From NCBI GenBank assembly GCA_016179055.1, contig JACOSC010000077.1, forward strand, positions 1-53,363: a DNA stretch of 53,363 nt, written 5' to 3'. The notes under the pieces were generated by a model. The model was not told where the DNA came from. It made no database searches and worked only from the letters and a program-made list of their open reading frames with translations. A program made the position numbers and the translations under genes. This document shows positions 26,549-34,124 of the stretch, piece after piece; within the stretch, counting starts at the first letter, position 1; every line of letters starts with the position of its first letter. The DNA is from Acidobacteriota bacterium. GTDB lineage: Bacteria > Acidobacteriota > UBA6911 > JACOSC01.

Positions 26549-26949
26549 AGCTCTCCTCCTCATTGATTGCCACACGCGTCGCCGCAGGCGACGGGCGCTA
26601 ACCGTTGCTGATCAAATTGTGCGACCTACCGGCGCCGGCACGCCTAGCCACGCACTAGGGTTCCAATCCACCCACACGCCCGGCACCGCCGTAACCTATC
26701 GACTCCCATCTTCAATTGCGTGCGAATAATGTCCGATCCATAATTTTTCTCCACGATCCTATACCGTATCCACCCGCCGATTTCCATGATGGAAGTCACA
26801 AATTTTACAAAGCCCCGATCGGCCATGCTGTATTAGCGCAAGGCCACTCGTCACGCGCGGGAGCACGGCCGGGGATCGCCAAGGTAAACGCAAGTCCACC
26901 ATCGTACCAATTCCATAGGAGATGTTTCAAGGGGTGGACAGAGTATTTC
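26549..26949. other. Intergenic stretch without a recognised gene
   Basis: It contains TCGCCGCAGGCGA (about 26580) and other short palindromes, but no protein-like frame with a ribosome site. The promoter of the tryptophanase gene should lie in its first part, though I see no convincing -35/-10 pair. Confidence 0.4.
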
Positions 26950-27091
26950 GTAACTGTTCGGTGGGCCGGCACTGTACAGACCAGGAAGTGGTAGCGACCT
27001 GGTCTATGTGCCATACGGCGATTACCCGGTAGCAACCGCTCCCGGTTCTGTATCGGCTGGGCGCCTAAGGCGTGGGTGGTTGAACAATCAC
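26950..27091. mobile_element. GTAAC-family miniature element with CAGAACC palindrome (copy A2)
   Basis: The ends GTAACTGTTCGG and TTGAACAATCAC are inverse. The inner palindrome (CAGACCAGGAAGTGGTAGCG to CCGCTCCCGGTTCTG, ending about 27050) is a diverged copy of that at 11421-11494. The right shoulder GGCTGGGCGCCTAAGGCGTG is shared with the copies at 29148 and 43062. Confidence 0.7.
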
Positions 27092-27143
27092 CAGTTTTCT
27101 ATGTAGGATCCGATTCGCCGGGAAGGCCGCTTTGTCGCCGGCG

Positions 27144-28247
27144 TTAAAGAGCGCCGGCCATGTCCATGAATTCTTGTATAAGTTGCCGAGCCCTTGTGGG
27201 TGACGCACTCAGGAGTAGCTCTTTACGTAGGGCGGCCGCGCCCGGCAGGTCCCGTATGTACCACCCCAGGTGCTTGCGCATATTTGGGAACGGAAAGGGA
27301 TCGTCTTTAAAGACGGTTTGATTCAAGTGGTCGAAACATTGCACATGTTCCAGAGCCGCGGTCAGCCGTTCGACGAGGGTTATCCGCGCCGGCGCGGCTT
27401 CATCGTTTTTCGCCGCACGATACTCTCTAAATAGCCATGGATTGCCCATGGCCGCCCGCGCAATGAGCACACCGTCAACACCGCTCTGCGTTATACGGGC
27501 CATGATTTCTTCGGGCGTTTTTAGATCGCCGTTCCCCATGACGGTTGTTTCGGTTTGATGAATCAGATTAGCTGCCTTGGCGATTTCATCCCAGTTGGCT
27601 TGTCCGGAATATTTCTGCAGCAGGGTACGCCCATGAATGCTGATATTGTCCAAAGATGTTTCGAGGAGATGGCTGACCCAATCAACCGTGTTGACGTGAT
27701 CGTAGCCGATACGGGTTTTTACGGAAAGTGGAATAGGCCGTCGCGCTTCACCATCACCGACATAAATCGGCGAGGATTTGGCCGCCTGAACAAAAGCGGC
27801 GCTCAAGCCTAGCGAGTCCAGACGGCGACCATTGCACCAGTCCTGAATCCCGGCACGCGCTGCGCGAATGATGGCTTTGGCCGCTTGCGGAACCTTGATG
27901 AGCGCGGCTCCGCAGCCATGGCGCGTCACCGCGCGCGACGGACACCCCATGTTGATGTCGAGCCCATTGAACCCCAGAGCGCAGACTATTACAGCGCCAA
28001 TGCGGAAGGCCTCCGGCGCAGAGCCGTAGAGCTGCGCAATAATCGGGCGTTGAATGGGCGTGTAATGAAGATCCCGCAACAGAAGTGCGGCGTTATGCGT
28101 CAGTCCTTCGACACTGGTAAACTCGGTCATGATGACATCCGGAGGCCCATACATGGCCGTGACGTGTCGCATCGCCGCATCGGTTACGCCGTCCATGCCG
28201 GATAGGCCAACTATCGGTTTCGTCGCCTGCTTCCATGAAAAATTCAT
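27144..28247 (-). CDS. dus: tRNA-dihydrouridine synthase family protein
   Basis: An FMN-dependent enzyme that reduces uridines in the tRNA D-loop. It has KPIVGLSGMDGVTDAAMRHV (TIM-barrel start), FTSVEGLT, QLYGSAPEAF, the catalytic-Cys motif NMGCPSRAVTRHGCGAAL, SVKTRIGY, ISIHGRT and VMGNGDLKTPEE with GVLIARAAMGNPW (FMN phosphate). An insertion of about 35 residues (around AGIQDWCNGRRLDSLG) lies between the Cys motif and SVKTRIGY. I place the start at ATG 28247, where TATAAT lies only 6 bases upstream, suggesting a leaderless message. An in-frame ATG at 28343 would add 32 atypical residues without a ribosome site. Confidence 0.88.
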   Translation of the reverse strand: MNFSWKQATKPIVGLSGMDGVTDAAMRHVTAMYGPPDVIMTEFTSVEGLTHNAALLLRDLHYTPIQRPIIAQLYGSAPEAFRIGAVIVCALGFNGLDINMGCPSRAVTRHGCGAALIKVPQAAKAIIRAARAGIQDWCNGRRLDSLGLSAAFVQAAKSSPIYVGDGEARRPIPLSVKTRIGYDHVNTVDWVSHLLETSLDNISIHGRTLLQKYSGQANWDEIAKAANLIHQTETTVMGNGDLKTPEEIMARITQSGVDGVLIARAAMGNPWLFREYRAAKNDEAAPARITLVERLTAALEHVQCFDHLNQTVFKDDPFPFPNMRKHLGWYIRDLPGAAALRKELLLSASPTRARQLIQEFMDMAGAL

Positions 28248-28404
28248 GACTTCATTATACCGTGAGCTGTGCGCGAAGAGAATCATCGGCGCGCCGGCCT
28301 TCCACGTGCGGCAAATGGCCTTCAAGCTTACAGGTCTGTTCATGTGATATATTATCTGGCGTTATCTGAAGTTGGATCATTAAGAAGCAGACAAGGTCCG
28401 ATAT

Positions 28405-28628
28405 CCCGCCCCGTATGGGGCGGTCAGCATAAAGCCCAGGGTGAAGCGCCGCGGAACCCTGGGTATGCGAAGAAACAAACGTTCAGCCCATGAAATGGGC
28501 GGCAGAACCAGGTGCCGGCGGAGAATCTATCGCCCCGCAAGGCGGGGCTGGTGGATGGGTGGGACCGCCAACCCAGGGTTCCGCTCTCGCTCCACCCTGG
28601 GCTTTACTCTGGCCGCCCCGTTCGGGGC
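28405..28628. repeat. Palindromic intergenic repeat of the AAAGCCCAGGGT type
   Basis: AAAGCCCAGGGTGAAGCG (from 28431) with CGCGGAACCCTGGGT is mirrored by ACCCAGGGTTCCGC and CCACCCTGGGCTTT (to about 28604). An outer GCCCCGTATGGGGC and GCCCCGTTCGGGGC bracket the block. Several smaller hairpins (GCCCATGAAATGGGC; GCCCCGCAAGGCGGGGC) sit inside. No coding potential. Confidence 0.75.
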
Positions 28629-28646
28629 TAGTTGGGTGGCATCCTT

Positions 28647-28856
28647 TTAGTATCTTGATAGGAGCGTTTCGGGAAGCTGAGGCGGGTTAGCCACTTCGGT
28701 AAAGGGAATATCCTTGGCTTTGATCTTTTCGATCTGTTTATCGATCAGCACAAACTTGTTTTTGCCAAGGTAGTGCCAGGACCAGCGTTCTGCATCCGAC
28801 AGACCAATAAACTTAACTCGATCTTCTCTACTAAATTCCACGGTTCGCAGTCCCAT
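28647..28856 (-). CDS. Small hypothetical protein, 69 residues
   Basis: It starts MGLRTVEFSREDRVKFIGLS with AGGAGG a few bases before the ATG at 28856. It is rich in Lys, Glu and aromatics (RWSWHYLGKNKFVLIDKQIE), soluble and without a signal peptide. I recognise no family. The ribosome site and composition support a real gene. It ends immediately beside the palindromic repeat at 28405-28628. Confidence 0.6.
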   Translation of the reverse strand: MGLRTVEFSREDRVKFIGLSDAERWSWHYLGKNKFVLIDKQIEKIKAKDIPFTEVANPPQLPETLLSRY

Positions 28857-29147
28857 ACAGCCTCCTGTTGGTTCCTAAAAAGAGTATACGCTGAGTGGGA
28901 ACAGGAAATCAACCTAAAGCCGCCGGCGGATGCAGGCGGAAGCGTTGGCAAGCCTATTCGTGCTAATCTATCATACGTAATCGGAATTAAGTAAAGTTTT
29001 CGCGCCCTGTTGCCCACGTCGTCACAAAAGATACACCGCACGAGGCGAGCCCATGGCCGACCCGCACACGCCGGATTTATATAGGCAGGATTCCGAGCAA
29101 GAAGACCCGATTATCCAAACAACTTCGCGCGACTTCGTAGTTTTGCC
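28857..29147. other. Intergenic stretch, divergent region
   Basis: No convincing gene. A frame opening at 29053 (MADPHTPDLYRQDSEQEDP) runs into the palindrome at 29187 and has no ribosome site; its first 35 codons could be the remains of a gene cut by that repeat. AGTAAAGTTTTCGCG and nearby AT-rich DNA give no clear promoter. Confidence 0.35.
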
Positions 29148-29275
29148 ATTGTTCAACTACCCACGCCTTAGGGCGCCCAGCCGACACAGAACCGGGAGCG
29201 GTAGCGACCGGGTTAGCGCCGTATGGCATATAGACCCGGTCGCTACCGCTCCCGGTTCTGTATCAGTGCAGAACC
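29148..29275. repeat. GTAAC-family repeat with CAGAACC palindrome (copy A3), inverted orientation
   Basis: It begins ATTGTTCAACTACCCACGCC, the inverse of the right ends of copies at 11393 and 26950. It carries CAGAACCGGGAGCGGTAGCG (from 29187) mirrored to 29260. The far end is not clear. It ends only about 30 bases before the start codon of the next gene, so the palindrome may form part of its leader. Confidence 0.7.
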
Positions 29276-29304
29276 CGGGCTTGATGGGCAGGTGAGTAAT
29301 CATT

Positions 29305-31833
29305 ATGGGTCATCGTACGCTGCATGATTATTTGAATGGCTTTTACAATCTCGGGTCGCAGGTGGCCTATACGCATCGGCGGGGTTACCGGCTAGCGCGG
29401 CACAGCTATCGCTTCATGGCGGACGCCGCCTGGCAATTCGCCCGCGAGCTTGACGCCCGGCATATCGACCGCGGCGAATGCGTAATGATCTGGGGTGAAA
29501 ATTGTGCCGAATGGGTAATCGCCTTTTGGGGATGCATTCTGCGAGGCGTTATCGTTGTGCCCATGGATCAAATCGCCTCGGTTGATTTTGCCCGCCGAGT
29601 ATGTCGGCAAGTGAATGCACGGTTGCTGGTGTGCCGTCGCGGCCTGGCGCCGCCGGATCTGGGCTTGCCCACTATGATTCTGGAAGAGCTGATTCCCACG
29701 CTCTCGCACTATCCGACGGAGTCCGGCGCCCCGGTAGATTCGCACCTGGAAGATACCGTGGAGATCGTCTTCACCTCGGGGACAACGGCCGATCCCAAAG
29801 GAGTGGTGATCACGCAGCGTAACATCCTTGCCAATCTGGAACCGCTCGAAACCGAGATCGCACACTATCGCAAGTATGAACGAATCATCCATCCCTTGCG
29901 GTTCTTAATTATGCTGCCGCTGAGCCACGTGTTTGGACAACTCCTCGGCATTTTCATTCCCCCGCTGCTCGGCGGCACGGTCATTTTTCAGGACAGCCTA
30001 AATCCTTCAGAAATTATTCGCACAATTAAGCGCTCACGGGTGTCGGTGATGGTGACGGTGCCTCGGCTTTTGCAATCCTTGCGGGAAAAGGTGGAGCGCG
30101 ACTATGCCGCCGCAGAGCGGCTGGAGGTTTTCCGCAAAGATTTAGTCGACGCCACTCATGAGCATTTTGTAAAGCGCTGGTGTCGGTTCCGTCGGGTGCA
30201 CAATCAATTTGGCTGGAAGTTTTGGGCCTTTGTCTGTGGCGGCGCCACGCTCGATGCGAACACCGAAGCTTTTTGGGGACGCTTGAGCTTTGTGGTGATT
30301 CAAGGTTACGGTTTAACCGAGACAACGTCGCTGATCAGTGTCAGCCACCCATTCCAAGTTGAAAAAGGCTCGATCGGCAAGGTGCTGCCCGGCCGCGAAA
30401 TCACGTTGAGTGAGGATGGCGAAATATTGGTGCGCGGGGAAAGTATTACATCGGGCTATTGGCACGGTCAGGAGCTCAAGCCCGTACTGGGGCAAGAAGG
30501 GTGGTTTCACACCGGGGATATCGGCGAAATGGATAAGGCGGGTAATCTTTTTTTCAAGGGGCGAAAGAAAAATGTCATCGTCACTTCGGCAGGAATGAAC
30601 ATCTACCCGGAGGACCTTGAAGCGGCCCTGCGGCTGCAGCCCGGCATCAAGGACGTTGTGGTAATTGGGCTGGCCGGCGAAGGGAAGGTCGAGCCCTGCG
30701 CCGTGCTGGTTTTGCGCGCCGGAGAGACGGACGCCAAGCGCCTGGTCGAAAGCGCTAATCAAACGCTGGCCGGCTATCAACAGATTCGCCGATGGTACGT
30801 CTGGCCGGAGTATGACTTCCCGCGTACATCCACACAGAAACCGCGTATGAATGTTATTCAGGAATTTGTTGAGCAGCAAGTAGCAGGTGCGCGTGGGACG
30901 CTTCCGAACCGAAATCCACTGACGGAATTGATCGGCCACTTGCGCGGGCGCAGTCCCCAAGCCGTATCCGCAACGGATAATTTGGCCACGGATTTAAATC
31001 TCAGTTCTATAGACCGTGTGGAATTGCTTAGCGCCATTGAAGAACGCTATCAGATGGATCTGAATGAAACTATATTCTCCGCAGCAACGACGGTTGGCGA
31101 TTTGGAAAAGATACTGGCGCAGCCGCCGCCGCGTCGAGCGGAACACGCCTATCCGCGCTGGACGCAGCGACGTATAATGGATTGGCTGCGCGTGGTCGTC
31201 TATTACTTGCTCATCGGACCGGCCATGGCGCTCTTGGCCCGCCCAAGAATCATAGGTCGCCATCGTTTACGGGGGGTCCGCGGTCCGGTCTTGGTGATCG
31301 CCAATCATATAACGAGCCTCGATATTGGCTTCCTGATGGCGGCGCTACCGCACCGGCTACGACACCGTTTGTGTGTAGCCATGGATGGGGAACTCTTGTG
31401 GTCGATGCGGCGCCCGCCGGCCGTTATGAACTTTTTTGTGCGCGGGCTCAATAAACTTAATTACGCTTTGGCGGTCAGCCTGTTTAATGTTTTTCCATTG
31501 CCGCAACAGACGGGGTTTCGTGAGAGCTTCATCTTTGCCGGGGAATCGATTGATCGCGGTTATAATATGGTAGTGTTCCCGGAGGGGCAACGCTCACCCG
31601 ACGGGCGCATGGCGCCGTTCCGCGCTGGAATCGGTTTGCTGGCCAAGAACCTGAATATCCCCATCGTTCCGATGCGCATTGACGGTTTATTTGAGCTGAA
31701 GCAGGCGGGGAAAAGAATAGCACCGCGGCGGGCCATTACCGTAACGGTAGGCGCTCCGATAACCGTGAATGAAGCGGCGGAGGCCTCCGCGATAACGCAA
31801 GAGCTGGAAAACATCGTGGCGACTCTAGGCTGA
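29305..31833 (+). CDS. Three-part fusion: acyl-CoA/acyl-ACP synthetase, acyl carrier domain, 1-acylglycerol-phosphate acyltransferase (PlsC)
   Basis: 842 residues. Residues 1-525 are an AMP-forming acyl-activating enzyme: P-loop FTSGTTADPKG (156-166), GYGLTET (335-340), TGDIG (403-407) and catalytic Lys512 in QKPRMN. Residues about 535-605 are an acyl-carrier-like domain with NLSSIDRVEL, Ser568 being the likely phosphopantetheine site although the usual Asp-Ser-Leu is Ser-Ser-Ile. Residues about 625-842 are a PlsC-type acyltransferase: NHITSLD (His668, Asp673), FPEGQRS (758-764) and IPIVPMRIDG. A helix at about 625-645 may attach to the membrane. Inferred role: activate a fatty acid, load it in cis and transfer it to a lysophospholipid. 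E. coli Aas has a similar task but the opposite order and no carrier domain. Confidence 0.88.
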   Translation: MGHRTLHDYLNGFYNLGSQVAYTHRRGYRLARHSYRFMADAAWQFARELDARHIDRGECVMIWGENCAEWVIAFWGCILRGVIVVPMDQIASVDFARRVCRQVNARLLVCRRGLAPPDLGLPTMILEELIPTLSHYPTESGAPVDSHLEDTVEIVFTSGTTADPKGVVITQRNILANLEPLETEIAHYRKYERIIHPLRFLIMLPLSHVFGQLLGIFIPPLLGGTVIFQDSLNPSEIIRTIKRSRVSVMVTVPRLLQSLREKVERDYAAAERLEVFRKDLVDATHEHFVKRWCRFRRVHNQFGWKFWAFVCGGATLDANTEAFWGRLSFVVIQGYGLTETTSLISVSHPFQVEKGSIGKVLPGREITLSEDGEILVRGESITSGYWHGQELKPVLGQEGWFHTGDIGEMDKAGNLFFKGRKKNVIVTSAGMNIYPEDLEAALRLQPGIKDVVVIGLAGEGKVEPCAVLVLRAGETDAKRLVESANQTLAGYQQIRRWYVWPEYDFPRTSTQKPRMNVIQEFVEQQVAGARGTLPNRNPLTELIGHLRGRSPQAVSATDNLATDLNLSSIDRVELLSAIEERYQMDLNETIFSAATTVGDLEKILAQPPPRRAEHAYPRWTQRRIMDWLRVVVYYLLIGPAMALLARPRIIGRHRLRGVRGPVLVIANHITSLDIGFLMAALPHRLRHRLCVAMDGELLWSMRRPPAVMNFFVRGLNKLNYALAVSLFNVFPLPQQTGFRESFIFAGESIDRGYNMVVFPEGQRSPDGRMAPFRAGIGLLAKNLNIPIVPMRIDGLFELKQAGKRIAPRRAITVTVGAPITVNEAAEASAITQELENIVATLG

Positions 31834-32166
31834 GCCGAGGCCATGCGATGAGTCAATGTTTATCGAGGCGCGGTTAGAAGATAACTACTCAGACTGTGGC
31901 GTTAAGCATGTAGAGAGTGCAGAAGGCTATGGTGTCGTAAAGTGTAGGCATTGGCCCTAATTTCTATCCCGTGGCTGCTGTTCAATCGTCCCGACAGCGC
32001 CGGGACGAAAGAGATTTCCACCGCCGGACCTACCGTGCCTTTAAAGGCACGGCTAAAGTCATTAGGCCGCTACGCGGCCGGTTTATCCACCCTTCAGTTT
32101 AGCGCCAATGTTACCGTAATGACACGCCCTAACCCGGACAAACCGGGACCAAACAGGCCGGCAATT
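31834..32166. repeat. Intergenic repeat region with a degenerate GTAAC end and a block shared with 46798-46870
   Basis: ATAACTACTCAGACTG (about 31883) resembles a GTAAC-family end. From about 31978, GTTCAATCGTCCCGACAGCG followed by CGGGAC, GATTTC, CCGCC and ACCGTGCCTT matches the sequence at 46800-46862 base for base over most positions. CCGTGCCTTTAAAGGCACGG (about 32033-32052) is a hairpin. No gene. Confidence 0.65.
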
Positions 32167-32284
32167 CACCACAGAGACACAGAGGCCACAGAGAAGTCAA
32201 GAAATGGATTTGAACAAGATCACAGAACAAAAGGCAGATTGTATTATGGCCGTATCCCTCCGTGAACTCTGTGTCTCTGTGGTG
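32167..32284. repeat. Inverted repeat of the CACCACAGAGACACAGAG type
   Basis: CACCACAGAGACACAGAG (32167-32184) is mirrored exactly by CTCTGTGTCTCTGTGGTG (32267-32284). Sequences of this kind are scattered through many bacterial genomes. The 80-base centre has no coding capacity. From 32285 to the next gene I see no gene; ACCCGGAC-AGCCGG (about 32407) echoes ACCCGGAC-AACCGG at about 32143. Confidence 0.8.
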
Positions 32285-32517
32285 ATAATGGAGAGGCCAT
32301 GTTCGAGGGGTTTCAAAACCGTCAAACACTCGCATGAATAAAGGGCAAAACGACCTCCAGAAAATGTTTTGCCGGGTTCAGCACAATTTCATCTTGTCAG
32401 AGACTAACCCGGACGAGCCGGAATCCAACAGAAGCAATATGAAAAGTCAGTCACTAAGCTCGTCCCACCCAGTAGCATGGCTACCTTTCTCGCGCGACTT
32501 CTTTCGTCCTGCGCCCT

Positions 32518-33306
32518 TCAGCTTTTTGGCATGGTCGTGTTAAAACTCACGGCATCATATTGCACGAACTTTTGGACCAGGGGGTCCGTTACCTGATAAA
32601 TCTCATTCATCGGTCCAAAGAATACGACTTTCCCTTCATTGAGAAAAGCGACTTGATCCGCCACACGGCGTGCACAGAAAGCGATGTCGTGGGTTACGAC
32701 GACCGAAGTCATACCGAATTGACTTTGCAGCTTACGAATCAACTTGCAGATTACGCGGGCGGCTAGTGGATCCACCATCGTCGTGGGCTCGTCATAAAGC
32801 AACGCCTCTGGCTCCGCGGCCAGCGCGCGGGCGATGGCCACACGGCGTTTCCCTCCCGTGGCCAACTCGGCCGGCAGCAGGGCCGCCACTTCCCCTAGCT
32901 CCAGCATTGCTAAAATTTCTCGAACCTTAGCTTCAAGGGTTTCGTCATCAGGCCGGGTTCGCTGGTGAAGGTGTCGCTCATAGAGTGGAAAGGCGATATT
33001 CTCGCCGATGGTCATTGAATCAAACAGCGCTCCAGATTGGAATATCAGGGACACTTTCCGCCGCACCTTCATAAGCGCTGCTTCGCTCAGCGCCGAGACC
33101 TCCTCACCGGCCACGAAAACACGTCCGGAATCCGGTTTGAGCAAGCCGATGATATGCGATAGCACAACGCTCTTGCCGGTGCCGCTGCGGCCCAAGACCG
33201 CCAGCGTCTGACCGCGTTCGATGCCGAAGCTTACTCCGCGCAGCACCGCCTTGTCGCCGAAGGATTTGTAAACATCTTCGAACTCGATGTAGTAATTCGG
33301 ATTCAT
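32518..33306 (-). CDS. ABC transporter ATP-binding protein, MlaF-like, with variant signature
   Basis: 262 residues most like MlaF/Ttg2A, the ATPase of phospholipid-trafficking Mla importers: FEDVYKSFGDKAVLRGVSF, Walker A GRSGTGKS (about 38-45), VSLIFQSGALFDSMTIGENI (Q-loop), Walker B EALLYDEPTTMVDP and VVTHD. The usual LSGGMKKRVA signature is LATGGKRRVAIARAL, an unusual change of the Ser-Gly. No MlaE permease or MlaD substrate protein is nearby. The upstream neighbours are a thioredoxin-like protein and FtsX-type permeases. Its ATG overlaps the upstream stop by one base (TAATG), so the two are translationally coupled. Confidence 0.85.
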   Translation of the reverse strand: MNPNYYIEFEDVYKSFGDKAVLRGVSFGIERGQTLAVLGRSGTGKSVVLSHIIGLLKPDSGRVFVAGEEVSALSEAALMKVRRKVSLIFQSGALFDSMTIGENIAFPLYERHLHQRTRPDDETLEAKVREILAMLELGEVAALLPAELATGGKRRVAIARALAAEPEALLYDEPTTMVDPLAARVICKLIRKLQSQFGMTSVVVTHDIAFCARRVADQVAFLNEGKVVFFGPMNEIYQVTDPLVQKFVQYDAVSFNTTMPKS

Positions 33307-33836
33307 TACGATTTCGCTTGGCCCTGCAGCAGACCATCGACAACCGATTTTATGGCACCGGGGCTAAAACCGCCCACGGAGTACCGTATGATCCCCTTCT
33401 GATCAACGACGATGTTCCACGGCGTGGCTCGTCCCATGATCTTGGAAAAAATAGATTGATCCGGGTCCAATAGAATGGGGTAGGTAATGTTGTGCTTATC
33501 ACGGTACTTTTTCACCAAGCCGGCGCTTTCCGCCAGATCAATAGCGACCACCTGCAGCCCTTTGTCTCGGTAGGGTTTCCAAAAATCATTTTCCAGATGC
33601 GGAGACTCCGCACCGCAGGGTCCTCACCAGGTGGCGAAGCCGTTGATCAAGATGACTTTTCCTCTATGGTCCGCCACATTAAAGGGTCGCCCATCCAGGT
33701 CTGTCAAAGTGAAATCCGGCAATGGCTGTCCCACACCGACCGTGGAGCCGCTCGGCCCAAAGAATGTGCAGGCCGCCATCAGAGCCATGGCCAAACCCAC
33801 ACCTAGCATCACACTCGCACGAGATGATTTTGTCAT
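33306..33836 (-). CDS. Thioredoxin-like (TlpA/ResA-type) lipoprotein, probable selenoprotein with UGA at the first active-site Cys
   Basis: Reading through one TGA (33624-33626) gives 176 residues. The N-terminus is a lipoprotein signal (LAMALMAAC). Then QPLPDFTLTDLDGRPFNVAD, GKVILINGFATW, the TGA codon at residue 71, and GPCGAESPHLENDF. The motif is therefore Trp-Sec-Gly-Pro-Cys where the family has Trp-Cys-Gly-Pro-Cys. The rest is intact: YPILLDPDQSIFSKIMG, the cis-Pro motif ATPWNIVVDQKG and a normal C-terminus. No other lesion is seen, and the stop overlaps the next ATG. A SECIS-like hairpin follows the TGA. It probably works outside the cytoplasm as a membrane-tethered thiol/selenol oxidoreductase. 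The alternative is a pseudogene or base error (TGC or TGT to TGA). AGGAG precedes the ATG. Confidence 0.8.
33596..33614 (-). promoter_or_regulatory. SECIS-like hairpin for selenocysteine insertion
   Basis: Nine bases after the TGA the reverse strand reads GGTGCGGA-GTC-TCCGCATC, eight paired bases (one G-U) closing a GUC loop. The loop starts 18 bases after the UGA, essentially the position of the loop in the E. coli fdhF SECIS, whose loop is GGUC. Opening the top A-U pair gives AGUCU. The fold comes from my reading, not a folding program. Confidence 0.7.
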
Positions 33837-33975
33837 ATAGCTCCTATTAATAACCGGGGTGACCCGATCGTCACCGATTTTGGTTGTTAGAATCTCACGA
33901 CTCAGCTATCCAGAAGTCAGAATTCATAATAGCATTGAAACACGCCTCTAACCAGTGGCACTACCACGAATGAAA

Positions 33976-34050
33976 ACAGAACCGCATTGCGGTAGCAGGC
34001 GGGTGGCCGAGACCCGTCTCACCGCGTCGCTAACGGTCCGCTGCCGAATC
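33976..34050. repeat. Degenerate CAGAACC palindrome (copy A7)
   Basis: CAGAACCGCATTGCGGTAGC followed by AGGCGGGTGGCCGAGACCCGTC closely matches the copy at 37513 (CAGAACCGCCTGCGGTAGCG, then GGCGGGTGGCCGAGAC). The right arm, GTCGCTAACGGTCCGCTGCCG, is weakly paired. The whole 33837-34124 interval contains no gene. Confidence 0.6.
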
Positions 34051-34124
34051 CGCGCAGGCCCCCGAAACCGTTGCCGATGATCTTGCGCTCCCTGCTGCAA
34101 ATCCTGTCGAGCGAGCCGAACCTT

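Noticed and set aside
29053..29295. An 80-codon plus-strand frame before the fusion gene
   Set aside because: Its second half is the CAGAACC palindrome and there is no ribosome site; at most a remnant.
33306..33836. Two separate small genes split by a stop
   Set aside because: Both halves belong to one thioredoxin fold in the same frame, and the second half has no start or ribosome site of its own.
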